Assembly: GCA_020696345.1 (NCBI GenBank)
Contig: JAEHCK010000017.1
Coordinates: 1-54,351 of the forward strand
DNA: 54,351 bases
Origin: Thermoplasmata archaeon
GTDB lineage: Archaea; Thermoplasmatota; Penumbrarchaeia; JAEHCK01
Direction of reading: 5' to 3'
Part shown: positions 1 to 6,797 of the stretch, one piece after another
Position numbering within the stretch: the first letter of the stretch is position 1
Layout of the letters: every line of letters begins with the position of its first letter
Made by a program: the position numbers and the translations under genes
The notes under the pieces: generated by a model
Databases searched by the model: none
What the model saw: the letters and a program-made list of their open reading frames with translations, nothing else
Told to the model about the DNA's origin: nothing

Positions 1-1
1 A

Positions 2-94
2 TCAGAAAAAGTGGAATATTATATCAAAGAAACCCAGACTGGCGGTATCTTTACTAAAACTAGCCAAACATCTCTCGAAAATTTCAATGCCTAA
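2..94 (+). CDS. 3' end of a gene entering from the left (possibly IS200/IS605-type transposase gene)
   Basis: Thirty codons are open from the window edge to a TAA at 92-94 (ending ...TSLENFNA). The fragment is too short to identify by itself. The only hint is the strong hairpin 13 bp after the stop with a CCCT-TT-AGGG tip, a layout typical of the right end of archaeal IS200/IS605 elements just behind tnpB. The TnpB assignment is therefore an inference from context. It could equally be the tail of an unrelated gene with a terminator-like hairpin. Confidence 0.35.
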   Translation, partial: SEKVEYYIKETQTGGIFTKTSQTSLENFNA

Positions 95-743
95 ATAACC
101 CATGAGATACCGTGCCCTTTAGGGTGCGGTATTTCATTCTAAATTGATTATTTTTAATATCTCCATATGAAGATTTCATAACGATAGAGCTATCATTTAG
201 TGAATTATTAAACATAGTTAAATAACTTCTATCAACTTCTATATTAGAATTAATGATTTTGGAATTATTAATACTTACATGCCCTTTTTGATTTTTTAAT
301 AACGAATTTACAATATAAGAATTTGAAATTATCCAATCTGCATTTTGTGTTAAAAACGAAATATTTTTTATTATACAATTTTGAAATATAGCTGTTGAAT
401 CCCAATCCCGAAAAATTCTTATTTTATTTTGTTTATTTTTACTATTAATAACAACGGGATCTGTCTCACTGCCAAGTACAAATAGATTTCCTTCTAATTC
501 AATATCTACACTCTGATTTATAATAATTTCAACACCCGATGAAATATTTAATTGAGTATTATTACTGAAGTAAATTGATGAATTAATATAAATAGGGCTT
601 TGATCAATATCCCAATTAATATATTTATCAGTAATAATTGAATAATCTTTTGGAGAAATATGAGTATCATCTCTATTTTCTTCAATACATCCTGATAATA
701 TAATTGAAACAAGAATTAAAATAACACATACAACTTTTTTCAT
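84..743 (-). CDS. Probable secreted lipoprotein, beta-helix-like, 3' end probably replaced by an inserted element
   Basis: The 219-residue product starts with a short basic n-region, a hydrophobic segment and an LSGC lipobox near residue 19, so it should be a membrane-anchored lipoprotein on the outer face. The body is rich in Asn, Ile and Ser with short alternating strands and phrases such as SINNSKIINSNI, which suggests a right-handed parallel beta-helix of about 150 residues. The last ~17 residues (from KYRTLKG onward) are encoded by the hairpin and its flank, so the native C-terminus has probably been lost. No function is recognised. Base composition is very AT-rich, like neighbouring accessory DNA. 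Confidence 0.6.
   Translation of the reverse strand: MKKVVCVILILVSIILSGCIEENRDDTHISPKDYSIITDKYINWDIDQSPIYINSSIYFSNNTQLNISSGVEIIINQSVDIELEGNLFVLGSETDPVVINSKNKQNKIRIFRDWDSTAIFQNCIIKNISFLTQNADWIISNSYIVNSLLKNQKGHVSINNSKIINSNIEVDRSYLTMFNNSLNDSSIVMKSSYGDIKNNQFRMKYRTLKGTVSHGLFRH
107..132. repeat. 12-bp hairpin, candidate right-end palindrome of an IS200/IS605-like element
   Basis: ATACCGTGCCCT and AGGGTGCGGTAT form a 12-bp stem (two G-U pairs) closed by TT. The CCCTTTAGGG tip resembles subterminal palindromes recognised by Y1 transposases at IS200/IS605 right ends. There is no following T-tract on either strand, which argues against a plain intrinsic terminator. The hairpin lies inside the last codons of the minus-strand lipoprotein frame, as expected if an element landed in that gene. 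Confidence 0.45.
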
Positions 744-805
744 ATACCATTTCCATCCCTAAATTTCATATCATTATTATTCTATATAATTTTAATGAAT
801 TTATA

Positions 806-985
806 TATCTTTTGGTCACACCTCGTTTGCCAAGTCGTTAGGATATTGCGGACGGAAAGCCACACCCTTTTTCCTGCAACTCTCTACACTTTGTTGGTAT
901 CCCCCATCACCCCAAACCTGCAGGCACCCACTATTCGTAGGCTTTATGCGCAGGCGCGCCGAATAAAAGAACGAGCTGGGCATTA
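806..985. other. GC-rich segment in AT-rich surroundings, unexplained
   Basis: About 180 bp of distinctly higher GC sits between the lipoprotein and the PIN toxin gene. On the minus strand it carries a frame of about 54 codons without a convincing start, ending ...YPNDLANEV-stop. On the plus strand a frame of 71 codons crosses it and runs into the toxin gene, and I do not believe that frame. The abrupt composition edges on both sides suggest an inserted repeat or a decayed piece of a mobile element. I could not fit a tRNA, SRP RNA or RNase P RNA to it. Confidence 0.35.
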
Positions 986-989
986 TATT

Positions 990-1385
990 TTATATATCTT
1001 TTGCTTGTAAAATCTTAACACTTTTATATTTTTTCAATTTGAGTAAATGTTTGTTGCCAGTAACTAAAATATTTGCTTTACCAATAAGGGCGGTTTCAAG
1101 AATAATGTTGTCTGTAGGATCTTCTTTAATAATATCTAATTCGCCCAATGGGAAAACTATCTCTGAAAAATATAATATTTCTTTACTATAATCCCGAACT
1201 ATATTTTCTGGAATCCTAAATTTTATTTTAAGTACTTTTTCAAGTTCGTTCAAAATTTCAAGAGAAGTAATAGAGTTCAATTTTCTTTTTTTACATTTTA
1301 ATAATATTTTTCGCTCATTGCCTTCCCAAAAAAATGCTGACACCAGAATGTTGGTGTCCAAAACTACTCGCAAAGAATTAACCAC
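990..1385 (-). CDS. PIN-domain toxin (COG1569-type), putative ribonuclease
   Basis: The 131-residue protein is the toxin half of a type II toxin-antitoxin pair. PIN toxins are Mg-dependent ribonucleases. The N-terminus carries the first catalytic Asp in VVLDTNILVSAFFW (about residue 10). A conserved Glu lies in ITSLEILNELEKVL, and EDPTDNIILETALIG supplies the second acidic cluster. The last acidic position, normally Asp in a TGD-K-LL motif, is Asn here (VTGNKHLL), which may weaken activity. The start overlaps the end of the AbrB-type antitoxin gene by 8 bp, so the two are co-translated, antitoxin first. Length is normal for the family. Confidence 0.85.
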   Translation of the reverse strand: MVNSLRVVLDTNILVSAFFWEGNERKILLKCKKRKLNSITSLEILNELEKVLKIKFRIPENIVRDYSKEILYFSEIVFPLGELDIIKEDPTDNIILETALIGKANILVTGNKHLLKLKKYKSVKILQAKDI

Positions 1386-1644
1386 CTTTGCTTCTCACTT
1401 CTTCAATTGCTTTCATAACATCTTTTCGTTTTGTTCCCTTCTTTTTTGCATATTCGGAACCCCACCGTAAAAGACGTTCAAACTCATCTCTTGAAGGCAT
1501 TTCAACTCTTTTTAATATTAGAGTATCATTCTCTCCAAATAAAGCAAATATTTCACCTTTATGAAATCCGAGTAATTTTCTTAATTGTTTAGGAACCACA
1601 ATTTGTCCTTTTGAAGACATTTTAGTAAATACAACTTCACTCAT
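1378..1644 (-). CDS. AbrB/MazE-type (SpoVT-AbrB fold) antitoxin
   Basis: The 88-residue protein opens with a swapped-hairpin DNA-binding domain: KMSSKGQIVVPKQLRKLLGF followed by HKGEIFALFGENDTLILKRV is the classical AbrB/SpoVT signature over residues 8-50. The C-terminal ~35 residues (RDEFERLLRWGSEYAKKKG and on) are helical and charged and should wrap the PIN toxin. It is the first gene of a two-gene operon with the downstream PIN gene. Antitoxins of this type usually repress their own promoter, which would lie in the AT-rich stretch at about 1645-1700. I saw no clear palindrome there. Confidence 0.88.
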   Translation of the reverse strand: MSEVVFTKMSSKGQIVVPKQLRKLLGFHKGEIFALFGENDTLILKRVEMPSRDEFERLLRWGSEYAKKKGTKRKDVMKAIEEVRSKGG

Positions 1645-1813
1645 TAGATCACCTATATCTAGTAAGATAATAAGACAGTCTTACTTAATAAACCTTTCTA
1701 CTTAACTCATAGATTCACTTGACCTTAAAGAAAAAGAGTAACAGAAAAATGATATGATTATATAATTGGCTGTCCCCCTCGCGAGCCTGCGATGGACAAT
1801 GTGGGAGCAATCA

Positions 1814-1885
1814 CCCTGACTCCTAACACCCAACACCTTCTTCAGCCTTTCGTCTCTTACCTATCGTCTCTCGTCTTTTACTCTA
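1814..1885. repeat. Degenerate heptamer tandem repeat
   Basis: The plus strand reads in 7-base steps: CCCTGAC, TCCTAAC, ACCCAAC, ACCTTCT, TCAGCCT, then from 1851 CGTCTCT, TACCTAT, CGTCTCT, CGTCTTT, TACTCTA. Units are degenerate but keep phase. Only one strand sense (pyrimidine-rich) is present; the inverted arm seen at other loci is not obvious. The array lies between the AbrB promoter and the 3' end of the peptidase gene. Confidence 0.6.
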
Positions 1886-1911
1886 CTACAATAATCAATC
1901 ATCAAAATGTA

Positions 1912-2979
1912 TTATAACGCTCTCGAGAACTTGGTTAATAGCTCTCCGCCGCTGGAGGTGACAATAACATCGTCCTCAATGCGTACCCCGCCTACTCCAG
2001 GTACATACACGCCCGGTTCGATTGTAAAGGTACAGTTCTTTTGCATCTTTGTTTTGGAATCATTATTGATCGTGGGCGCCTCGTGTACTTCCAGCCCAAG
2101 ACCGTGGCCCAGTGAGTGTACAAAATGTTTTGCAAACCCGTACTCTTTGATGACACCTCGCGCCGCACGGTCGAGTTCATTGAACGGTTTTCCTGGGCCT
2201 ACGGCTTTGATCGCCTTCTCCTGCGATTCTTTGACCACATCATAGATCTCGATAAGCTCTTCCGAGGCCGAGTCCACCGCAAACGTACGTGTCATGTCCG
2301 AACAGTAACCATCCACAAACAGACCAAAATCACAGATAACCACCTGGCCCGATCTCAACTTTGTACTTGTATTATCGTGGTGCGAATATGCGGCATGTTT
2401 ACCGGCTGCGATTATTGTCTCAAATGAAATGTTCTGCACATTTTTGGAATTCCGCATTACCGAATCCAATTCTACAGCGATCTGTCGCTCGGTTTTTCCA
2501 GGCATGATAATTTCGTTCTTCAGCACCTTTGCGGCCTTATCGGTGATCTTTGCCGCCTCACGCATGGCTTTTAGCTCAGGCTCGCTCTTGATCATACGAT
2601 ATTTCTCCACCAGGTTCTTCACGGAACCGCGTATTCCCGGAAACTTAGAATCAAAGATGATCTTCTTTGCATTCAACTTTTTCAGCTCACGCTTGACGAT
2701 GGACTTACCGGTCTTACCATCACGGGGGATATACGGGTGCGGCGTAAAGATCCGGATATCTTCGATCGCACACTCATCGGCCGCGCGGAACTGTTCAAGC
2801 GAGGATGTAATCGCGATGGGATCACCCTTGATTGGAATGATCACATGGCTCACAATCGGGAACGATGGGATATGGGCACAACATAGGTAGCGCACATTGC
2901 CCCCTTGAATGCATACGAATGCATCCGCATTCTCTTTGCTCAGCTCTTTTTTTATTTTTTGCCAACGTTCTTTGTACAT
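1912..2979 (-). CDS. pepQ: Xaa-Pro aminopeptidase / prolidase family metallopeptidase (M24B)
   Basis: This cytosolic enzyme removes residues next to proline from peptides. The N-terminal creatinase-like domain covers about residues 1-125 and the pita-bread M24 catalytic domain follows. Metal ligands are visible: the two Asp of CDFGLFVDGYCSDMTRTF, His in HSLGHGLGLEVHEAP, Glu in FTIEPGVYVPG and Glu in GGVRIEDDV. A GTG four codons upstream is in frame, but ATG at 2979 is preferred: it is preceded by AGGTG and gives the normal N-terminus MYKERWQKIKKEL. Length (355 aa) fits the family. The gene is monocistronic and more GC-rich than its accessory neighbours, as expected for a core gene. PepP and PepQ cannot be separated here with confidence. 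Confidence 0.93.
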   Translation of the reverse strand: MYKERWQKIKKELSKENADAFVCIQGGNVRYLCCAHIPSFPIVSHVIIPIKGDPIAITSSLEQFRAADECAIEDIRIFTPHPYIPRDGKTGKSIVKRELKKLNAKKIIFDSKFPGIRGSVKNLVEKYRMIKSEPELKAMREAAKITDKAAKVLKNEIIMPGKTERQIAVELDSVMRNSKNVQNISFETIIAAGKHAAYSHHDNTSTKLRSGQVVICDFGLFVDGYCSDMTRTFAVDSASEELIEIYDVVKESQEKAIKAVGPGKPFNELDRAARGVIKEYGFAKHFVHSLGHGLGLEVHEAPTINNDSKTKMQKNCTFTIEPGVYVPGVGGVRIEDDVIVTSSGGELLTKFSRAL

Positions 2980-3154
2980 GGAGCACCACACCTGGTTTTT
3001 AATGATCGATCGTTGATGTTTGGATAATGATACAAAAGTTAAGTATTTTTTTATGAATTATGATGAGTACTTTCAATGCCCCTGTTTTTATTTTAAATAT
3101 TATTAATTCAATAGAAATTAACTAATGATCAAGATTAAAATGCGATTGTCTAGT

Positions 3155-3180
3155 GATGTGGGATGTGGGATGTGGGAGGA
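3155..3180 (+). repeat. Left heptamer arm flanking the four-helix-bundle gene
   Basis: Three exact copies of GATGTGG run in tandem, followed by GAGGA. The array ends 12 bp before the ATG of the next gene and its purine-rich end (GGGAGGA) doubles as that gene's ribosome binding site. The complementary motif (CCCACATCC) recurs downstream of the gene at 3671-3740, so the gene is enclosed by inverted arms. Confidence 0.75.
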
Positions 3181-3192
3181 GAGTTGATTAAA

Positions 3193-3591
3193 ATGAAAAT
3201 TGATGAAGTTATGGAAAAAAGATTTAAATTTGAGAAATTAAATGTTTACCTGAAAGCAATAGAATTTGCAGATATGGTCTATTGTATCACTGAAAAATTC
3301 CCCAAATCTGAACAATATGGTATGGTAAATCAAATAAGACGGTGCACAACATCTATCGCATTAAATATCGCTGAAGGTTATGGTAGATTTCACTCAAAAA
3401 TAAAAAAGCAATTTTATAATTTTGCTCGCTCCTCGGTTTATGAATGCATTCCTATTTTAACCATTTCATTGCATCAAAAATATATTAACAGGAATGAATA
3501 TGAGAAATTGTATTCCAGATGCTTTGATTTATCTCGAATGATTTCAAGATTAATCATTGCAGTTGATAACCGAAAGATTAACGAAAAATGA
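3193..3591 (+). CDS. Four-helix-bundle protein (S23 / TIGR02436-type)
   Basis: The 132-residue protein belongs to the small helical-bundle family first described from 23S rRNA intervening sequences. It is also related to the accessory protein Avd of diversity-generating retroelements. Diagnostic segments are FEKLNVYLKAIEFADMVYCI, QYGMVNQIRRCTTSIALNIA followed by EGYGRF, and ARSSVYECIPILTISL. Four helices are predicted with no membrane segment. The chosen ATG at 3193 follows GGGAGGAGAG by about 10 bp; an earlier in-frame ATG at 3163 lies inside the heptamer array and is unlikely. The molecular function of free-standing members is not established. There is no reverse transcriptase or 23S gene nearby. 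Its position between complementary heptamer arms is striking. Confidence 0.88.
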   Translation: MKIDEVMEKRFKFEKLNVYLKAIEFADMVYCITEKFPKSEQYGMVNQIRRCTTSIALNIAEGYGRFHSKIKKQFYNFARSSVYECIPILTISLHQKYINRNEYEKLYSRCFDLSRMISRLIIAVDNRKINEK

Positions 3592-3670
3592 GATATTAAT
3601 AAGAATTAAAATTCAAATTAATAATTAAAAGGACGTATAATAAAAAATATATGTTATCAAATCCAGCGAC

Positions 3671-3740
3671 TCACATCCCACAAGTGATTTTCAACGATAT
3701 CTTCATGTAACGTCCAAATCCCACATCCCTAACCACATCA
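3671..3740 (-). repeat. Right heptamer arm, complementary to the array before the four-helix-bundle gene
   Basis: CACATCCCAC at 3672 and AAATCCCACATCCCTAACC at 3716 are the complement of the GATGTGG units at 3155-3175, separated by about 35 unrelated bases. The copies are more decayed than the left arm. They lie 80-150 bp downstream of the stop of the four-helix-bundle gene and just before the promoter region of the DUF763 gene. Confidence 0.65.
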
Positions 3741-3787
3741 ATATATTCTTAATAATTATTTAATCATAAAATTTAAGGTGATTAAAA

Positions 3788-4900
3788 ATGCCTCGATCCG
3801 GCATTGCAAACCTGCCCCTTCATCCCGGCAAGGCGCCGAAATGGCTATTCAACAGAATGGTTGGCTTAGCGGCAGGTATCGTAGATGTCTTCATCGAGGA
3901 GTATGACAGTTTCGAGCTCCTTCGCAGGTTGTCGGACCCGTTCTGGTTCCAGGCGCTGGGGTGCGTGCTCGGGTTTGACTGGCACAGCTCGGGGGTGACT
4001 ACGGTCACATGCGGCGCCTTGAAAGAGGCCATCGACCCGGAAACACACGGGCTGGCACTTGCGGGTGGGAAGGGTAAAACCTCGCGCAAGACCCCCGAAC
4101 AGATCCTGAGGTTTTCAGAAACCTTTAATCTCTCTACCGCCAAGATAGAACGACTCATATATTCGAGCAAGCTTGCCGCCAAGGTGGATTCTGCCGCGCT
4201 CCAGGATAACCATCAGCTGTATCACCATGTATTCATTTTCAACGAGGCTGGTAACTGGTCGGTAATCCAACAGGGTCTCGACCCCGAAAGCCATTACGCC
4301 CGCCGTTATCACTGGCTCTCCGAACATGTCACGAGCTTTACCGAGGTGCCCCATGACGCGATCCTGGGTAATGTGCAGCTCGAACGTGTGCTGGACATGA
4401 CCGCAATTGACAGCACAGCCAACCGCAAATTATCTGTGGACCTGGTCAAGGATAACCCGAACAAGCTCAAAAGACAGTTCGTTTCCGCACGGCCGAAATA
4501 CCAACAAACACTAGATGCCTGGCTGCCGAAAGGTGGGCAAGTTCAATACCTGACCATGCCGCGAAACATCAATTGGTCAAAGCTGCGTGAAGCTTACGAA
4601 GTGCAGCCCACGAATTACGAGGAGTTAATATCACTACCCGGTATCGGCCCGGCAACCGTGCGTGCCCTTGCATTGATCGGTGAGCTGGTCTACGGCACCG
4701 AACCCAGCTGGCGTGACCCGGTCAAATTCTCGTTCACGGTTGGTGGCAAGGACGGTGTGCCTTACCCCGTGGACCGTGCGGTCATGGATCAGACAACAGA
4801 GATCATAAAACAAGGTGTTGAAGAATCCAAGGTGGGTGATAAGGAAAAATTGCATGCGCTCCAGCGGTTGCGCCGGTTCGTGCCGGAAGACGTGGTTTAG
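3788..4900 (+). CDS. DUF763 family protein
   Basis: The 370-residue product starts MPRSGIANLPLHPGKAPKWL, the hallmark N-terminus of DUF763 (COG1415), a family common in archaea and some thermophilic bacteria with no established biochemical role. The middle contains HQLYHHVFIFNEAGNW and ERVLDMTAIDSTANRK. A helix-hairpin-helix-like element, YEELISLPGIGPATVRALAL (about residues 277-296), suggests contact with DNA or RNA. The protein is soluble and full length. The gene is clearly more GC-rich than flanking DNA and has its own promoter region, so it looks like a core gene. A nucleic-acid role is an inference from the HhH motif only. Confidence 0.92.
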   Translation: MPRSGIANLPLHPGKAPKWLFNRMVGLAAGIVDVFIEEYDSFELLRRLSDPFWFQALGCVLGFDWHSSGVTTVTCGALKEAIDPETHGLALAGGKGKTSRKTPEQILRFSETFNLSTAKIERLIYSSKLAAKVDSAALQDNHQLYHHVFIFNEAGNWSVIQQGLDPESHYARRYHWLSEHVTSFTEVPHDAILGNVQLERVLDMTAIDSTANRKLSVDLVKDNPNKLKRQFVSARPKYQQTLDAWLPKGGQVQYLTMPRNINWSKLREAYEVQPTNYEELISLPGIGPATVRALALIGELVYGTEPSWRDPVKFSFTVGGKDGVPYPVDRAVMDQTTEIIKQGVEESKVGDKEKLHALQRLRRFVPEDVV

Positions 4901-4920
4901 GGATCAGGAGTCGGGAACAG

Positions 4921-4997
4921 TTGCTAGATGTTAGTTGCTGGTTGCCAGTTTAATATAATCACACTAGAAACTAGAAACTAGCAACTGATAACTAACA
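4921..4997. repeat. Heptamer repeat with inverted arms
   Basis: The left arm reads TTGCTAG, ATGTTAG, TTGCTGG, TTGCCAG from 4921. After a 14-bp AT spacer, the right arm from 4963 reads ACTAGAA, ACTAGAA, ACTAGCA, ACTGATA, ACTAACA. The right units are the complement of the left units (CTAGCAA against TTGCTAG), so the locus is a degenerate palindrome with a 7-bp internal period on both sides. It begins 20 bp after the DUF763 stop codon. Confidence 0.8.
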
Positions 4998-5034
4998 GGG
5001 TCGGGGGTTAACCTGCAACATGTATGCTAAGGCA

Positions 5035-5122
5035 ATTGGAAATTGAAAATTGGAACAATTTTCCTGAGAAAAATTGTTCTACATTGGAAAACTCTTCGAC
5101 TTTTCCAAAGTTGAAAATTTAA
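5035..5122. repeat. Heptamer repeat plus two perfect hairpins
   Basis: ATTGGAA, ATTGAAA, ATTGGAA run in 7-bp steps from 5035. They are followed by two perfect inverted repeats: GAACAATTTT with AAAATTGTTC, and TTGGAAAA with TTTTCCAA. The remainder of the gap to 5389 is AT-rich with small palindromes around AGAATTCT near 5243 and 5274 and a C-rich patch at 5165-5190. I see no gene in it. Confidence 0.65.
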
Positions 5123-5389
5123 AAGTAAAAAGTAAGATAACTTTATATCATTCTCAATTCTCTATCCTGACCCCACCCCGACCCCTCACAGTAACTCATT
5201 GGTAATCAACATTAAACATTCAAGTTCATATCCTGAAGGTTAGAATTCTAATTTGAATTAGTAATAGGTTAAAAGAATTCTAAGTTCTTGCAAGATTAAG
5301 AATAATTTTTAAATTCAGTTTATTCTTGTTATGCCCCAGACCCTAGTTGAATTGATATTTTTTACTTTGGAAAGTAATTGATAATAATT

Positions 5390-6490
5390 TTACTTCCCAC
5401 CCTGGCAAACTGCAATGGCTTCCCTTGCATTTACATTATTGGGATTGATCATTAATACCTGCTGGAAGCATTGTATTGCTTTTTTTACTTTACCAATTGT
5501 ATTTAGTGCCACACCCTTATTGAACCATGCGTCTTCAAAATTGGTATTTAATTGAACGGCTATGTCATAGCATTTAATGGCTTCTTTAAGCTCTTGAGAT
5601 TTATCATATGCATTACCTTTTCTATACCAAATTTCCGCGTTGTCACCGGTGATCATTGCCGCTTTATTATAGAACGCTATTGCCTTGTTTATCTGACCCA
5701 GATCGGATAATGCCAAACCCATATTGATCAATGCTTTGACATTGTTCGGATCTACATCCAATGCATGTACATAACTTTGTATAGCTCTATCAGGCATCCT
5801 CATTAACGAATATGAATTCCCGCGGTTCAACCATGCATCCTCATTTTCTGGGTTGATATAGGTTACCTGATCATAGCATAGAATGGATTCTTTCAGCCTA
5901 TTTGTAAGTTCGAACCCTCTCGCCAACTCGAACCAACCTCGCTCTTGATTTTCACAATATTCTACAACTTTGGCAAAGCATTGTACAGCCTCTGCTAACT
6001 GCCAGGTTGAAACCATGGCGATACCTTGTATGCGCCATTCATCAGGTGTCTTATATTCAGGCTCGCGTGATCTATCATAGCACCCCAGACCTGCAAGTGC
6101 CTCTTGATAATCGTTTTTAGAAAAATAGCCAACACAGTTACCATCATTATTGGTGACCACTATTGCGTTGGGGTATCTATCAGAGAGCTTGGGAATTAGA
6201 TTACCCAATGTTTCATGCTCCAAAATTTCCATGAAATCTTTGTTCATTAAATTTGAAGCAAATGTATCGGATGGGTTATCTCCCCCTGCCACCGCACTTG
6301 TGATCTCTTTTTCCCTGATATAACCAACAACTTCATTGCTACCTTTAGTGACCAATACAACACCCGCATCACCCAGGTTCTGCAGCTCTTGAGCAATTTT
6401 CATGCCCTTCTCTTGCAAGCCTACCATAGAAAACTCATCGGTAATATTCATCTCGTTTATTTTGGTGTTATTATCGATTTCCATCACCAT
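5390..6490 (-). CDS. CBS-domain pair fused to TPR repeats
   Basis: The 366-residue soluble protein has two regions. Residues ~10-135 form a tandem CBS module (GVVLVTKGSNEVVGYIREKE in the first, AIVVTNNDGNCVGYFSKNDY in the second), which normally binds adenine nucleotides or similar ligands. Residues ~150-360 are about six tetratricopeptide repeats, recognised by repeated A.E.W..KG..Y....E.AI.CYD.A spacing. The C-terminus ends soon after the last repeat. No catalytic domain is present, so a nucleotide-sensing scaffold is the most that can be inferred. It is monocistronic, lying between two repeat-bearing gaps. The first ATG is used; a second ATG two codons on is equally possible. Confidence 0.85.
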   Translation of the reverse strand: MVMEIDNNTKINEMNITDEFSMVGLQEKGMKIAQELQNLGDAGVVLVTKGSNEVVGYIREKEITSAVAGGDNPSDTFASNLMNKDFMEILEHETLGNLIPKLSDRYPNAIVVTNNDGNCVGYFSKNDYQEALAGLGCYDRSREPEYKTPDEWRIQGIAMVSTWQLAEAVQCFAKVVEYCENQERGWFELARGFELTNRLKESILCYDQVTYINPENEDAWLNRGNSYSLMRMPDRAIQSYVHALDVDPNNVKALINMGLALSDLGQINKAIAFYNKAAMITGDNAEIWYRKGNAYDKSQELKEAIKCYDIAVQLNTNFEDAWFNKGVALNTIGKVKKAIQCFQQVLMINPNNVNAREAIAVCQGGK

Positions 6491-6628
6491 AATATCAGAC
6501 TCCGAGGTTAGGCAAAATATCGTTTATAGTTTATAATTCATTCCTGTAATTATACATTTTTCGGTATTTTTTATTTTTTTTTATTGTTTATTAGAGTTTC
6601 AATGCAACCAGTCGACCTCATCCAAAGG

Positions 6629-6728
6629 AAAAGTCAAAATGTAAAAGTCAAAAGGTAAAACTCAAAATGTAAAATGAAAAAGTATACTTTTAACTTTTAA
6701 GATTTTACTTTTGAAATTTAACTTTAAA
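6629..6728. repeat. Best-preserved heptamer repeat with inverted arms
   Basis: Eight consecutive left units run from 6629: AAAAGTC, AAAATGT, AAAAGTC, AAAAGGT, AAAACTC, AAAATGT, AAAATGA, AAAAGTA. A 2-bp centre (TA) is followed by six right units from 6687: CTTTTAA, CTTTTAA, GATTTTA, CTTTTGA, AATTTAA, CTTTAAA. The arms are complementary in sense (AAAAGTA against TACTTTT), so a 100-bp region is a phased degenerate palindrome. The rest of the 6491-6797 gap is plain AT-rich DNA with no gene. Confidence 0.85.
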
Positions 6729-6797
6729 AAAAATGTGTCAAACATTACTCTTTTTGCGAAACATTTTTTTTTAAATTTTCCATTACAAATCCAAATC

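Noticed and set aside
795..1010. 71-codon plus-strand frame
   Set aside because: It runs from AT-rich DNA through the GC-rich block into the antisense of the PIN gene, with no domain or ribosome binding site.
3155..3740. Diversity-generating retroelement (Avd-like protein)
   Set aside because: There is no reverse transcriptase, template repeat or variable repeat in the window; only the four-helix-bundle protein is shared.
5035..5122. Intrinsic terminators
   Set aside because: The hairpins lack adjacent T-tracts in the right place and fall in the same repeat class as loci far from gene ends.
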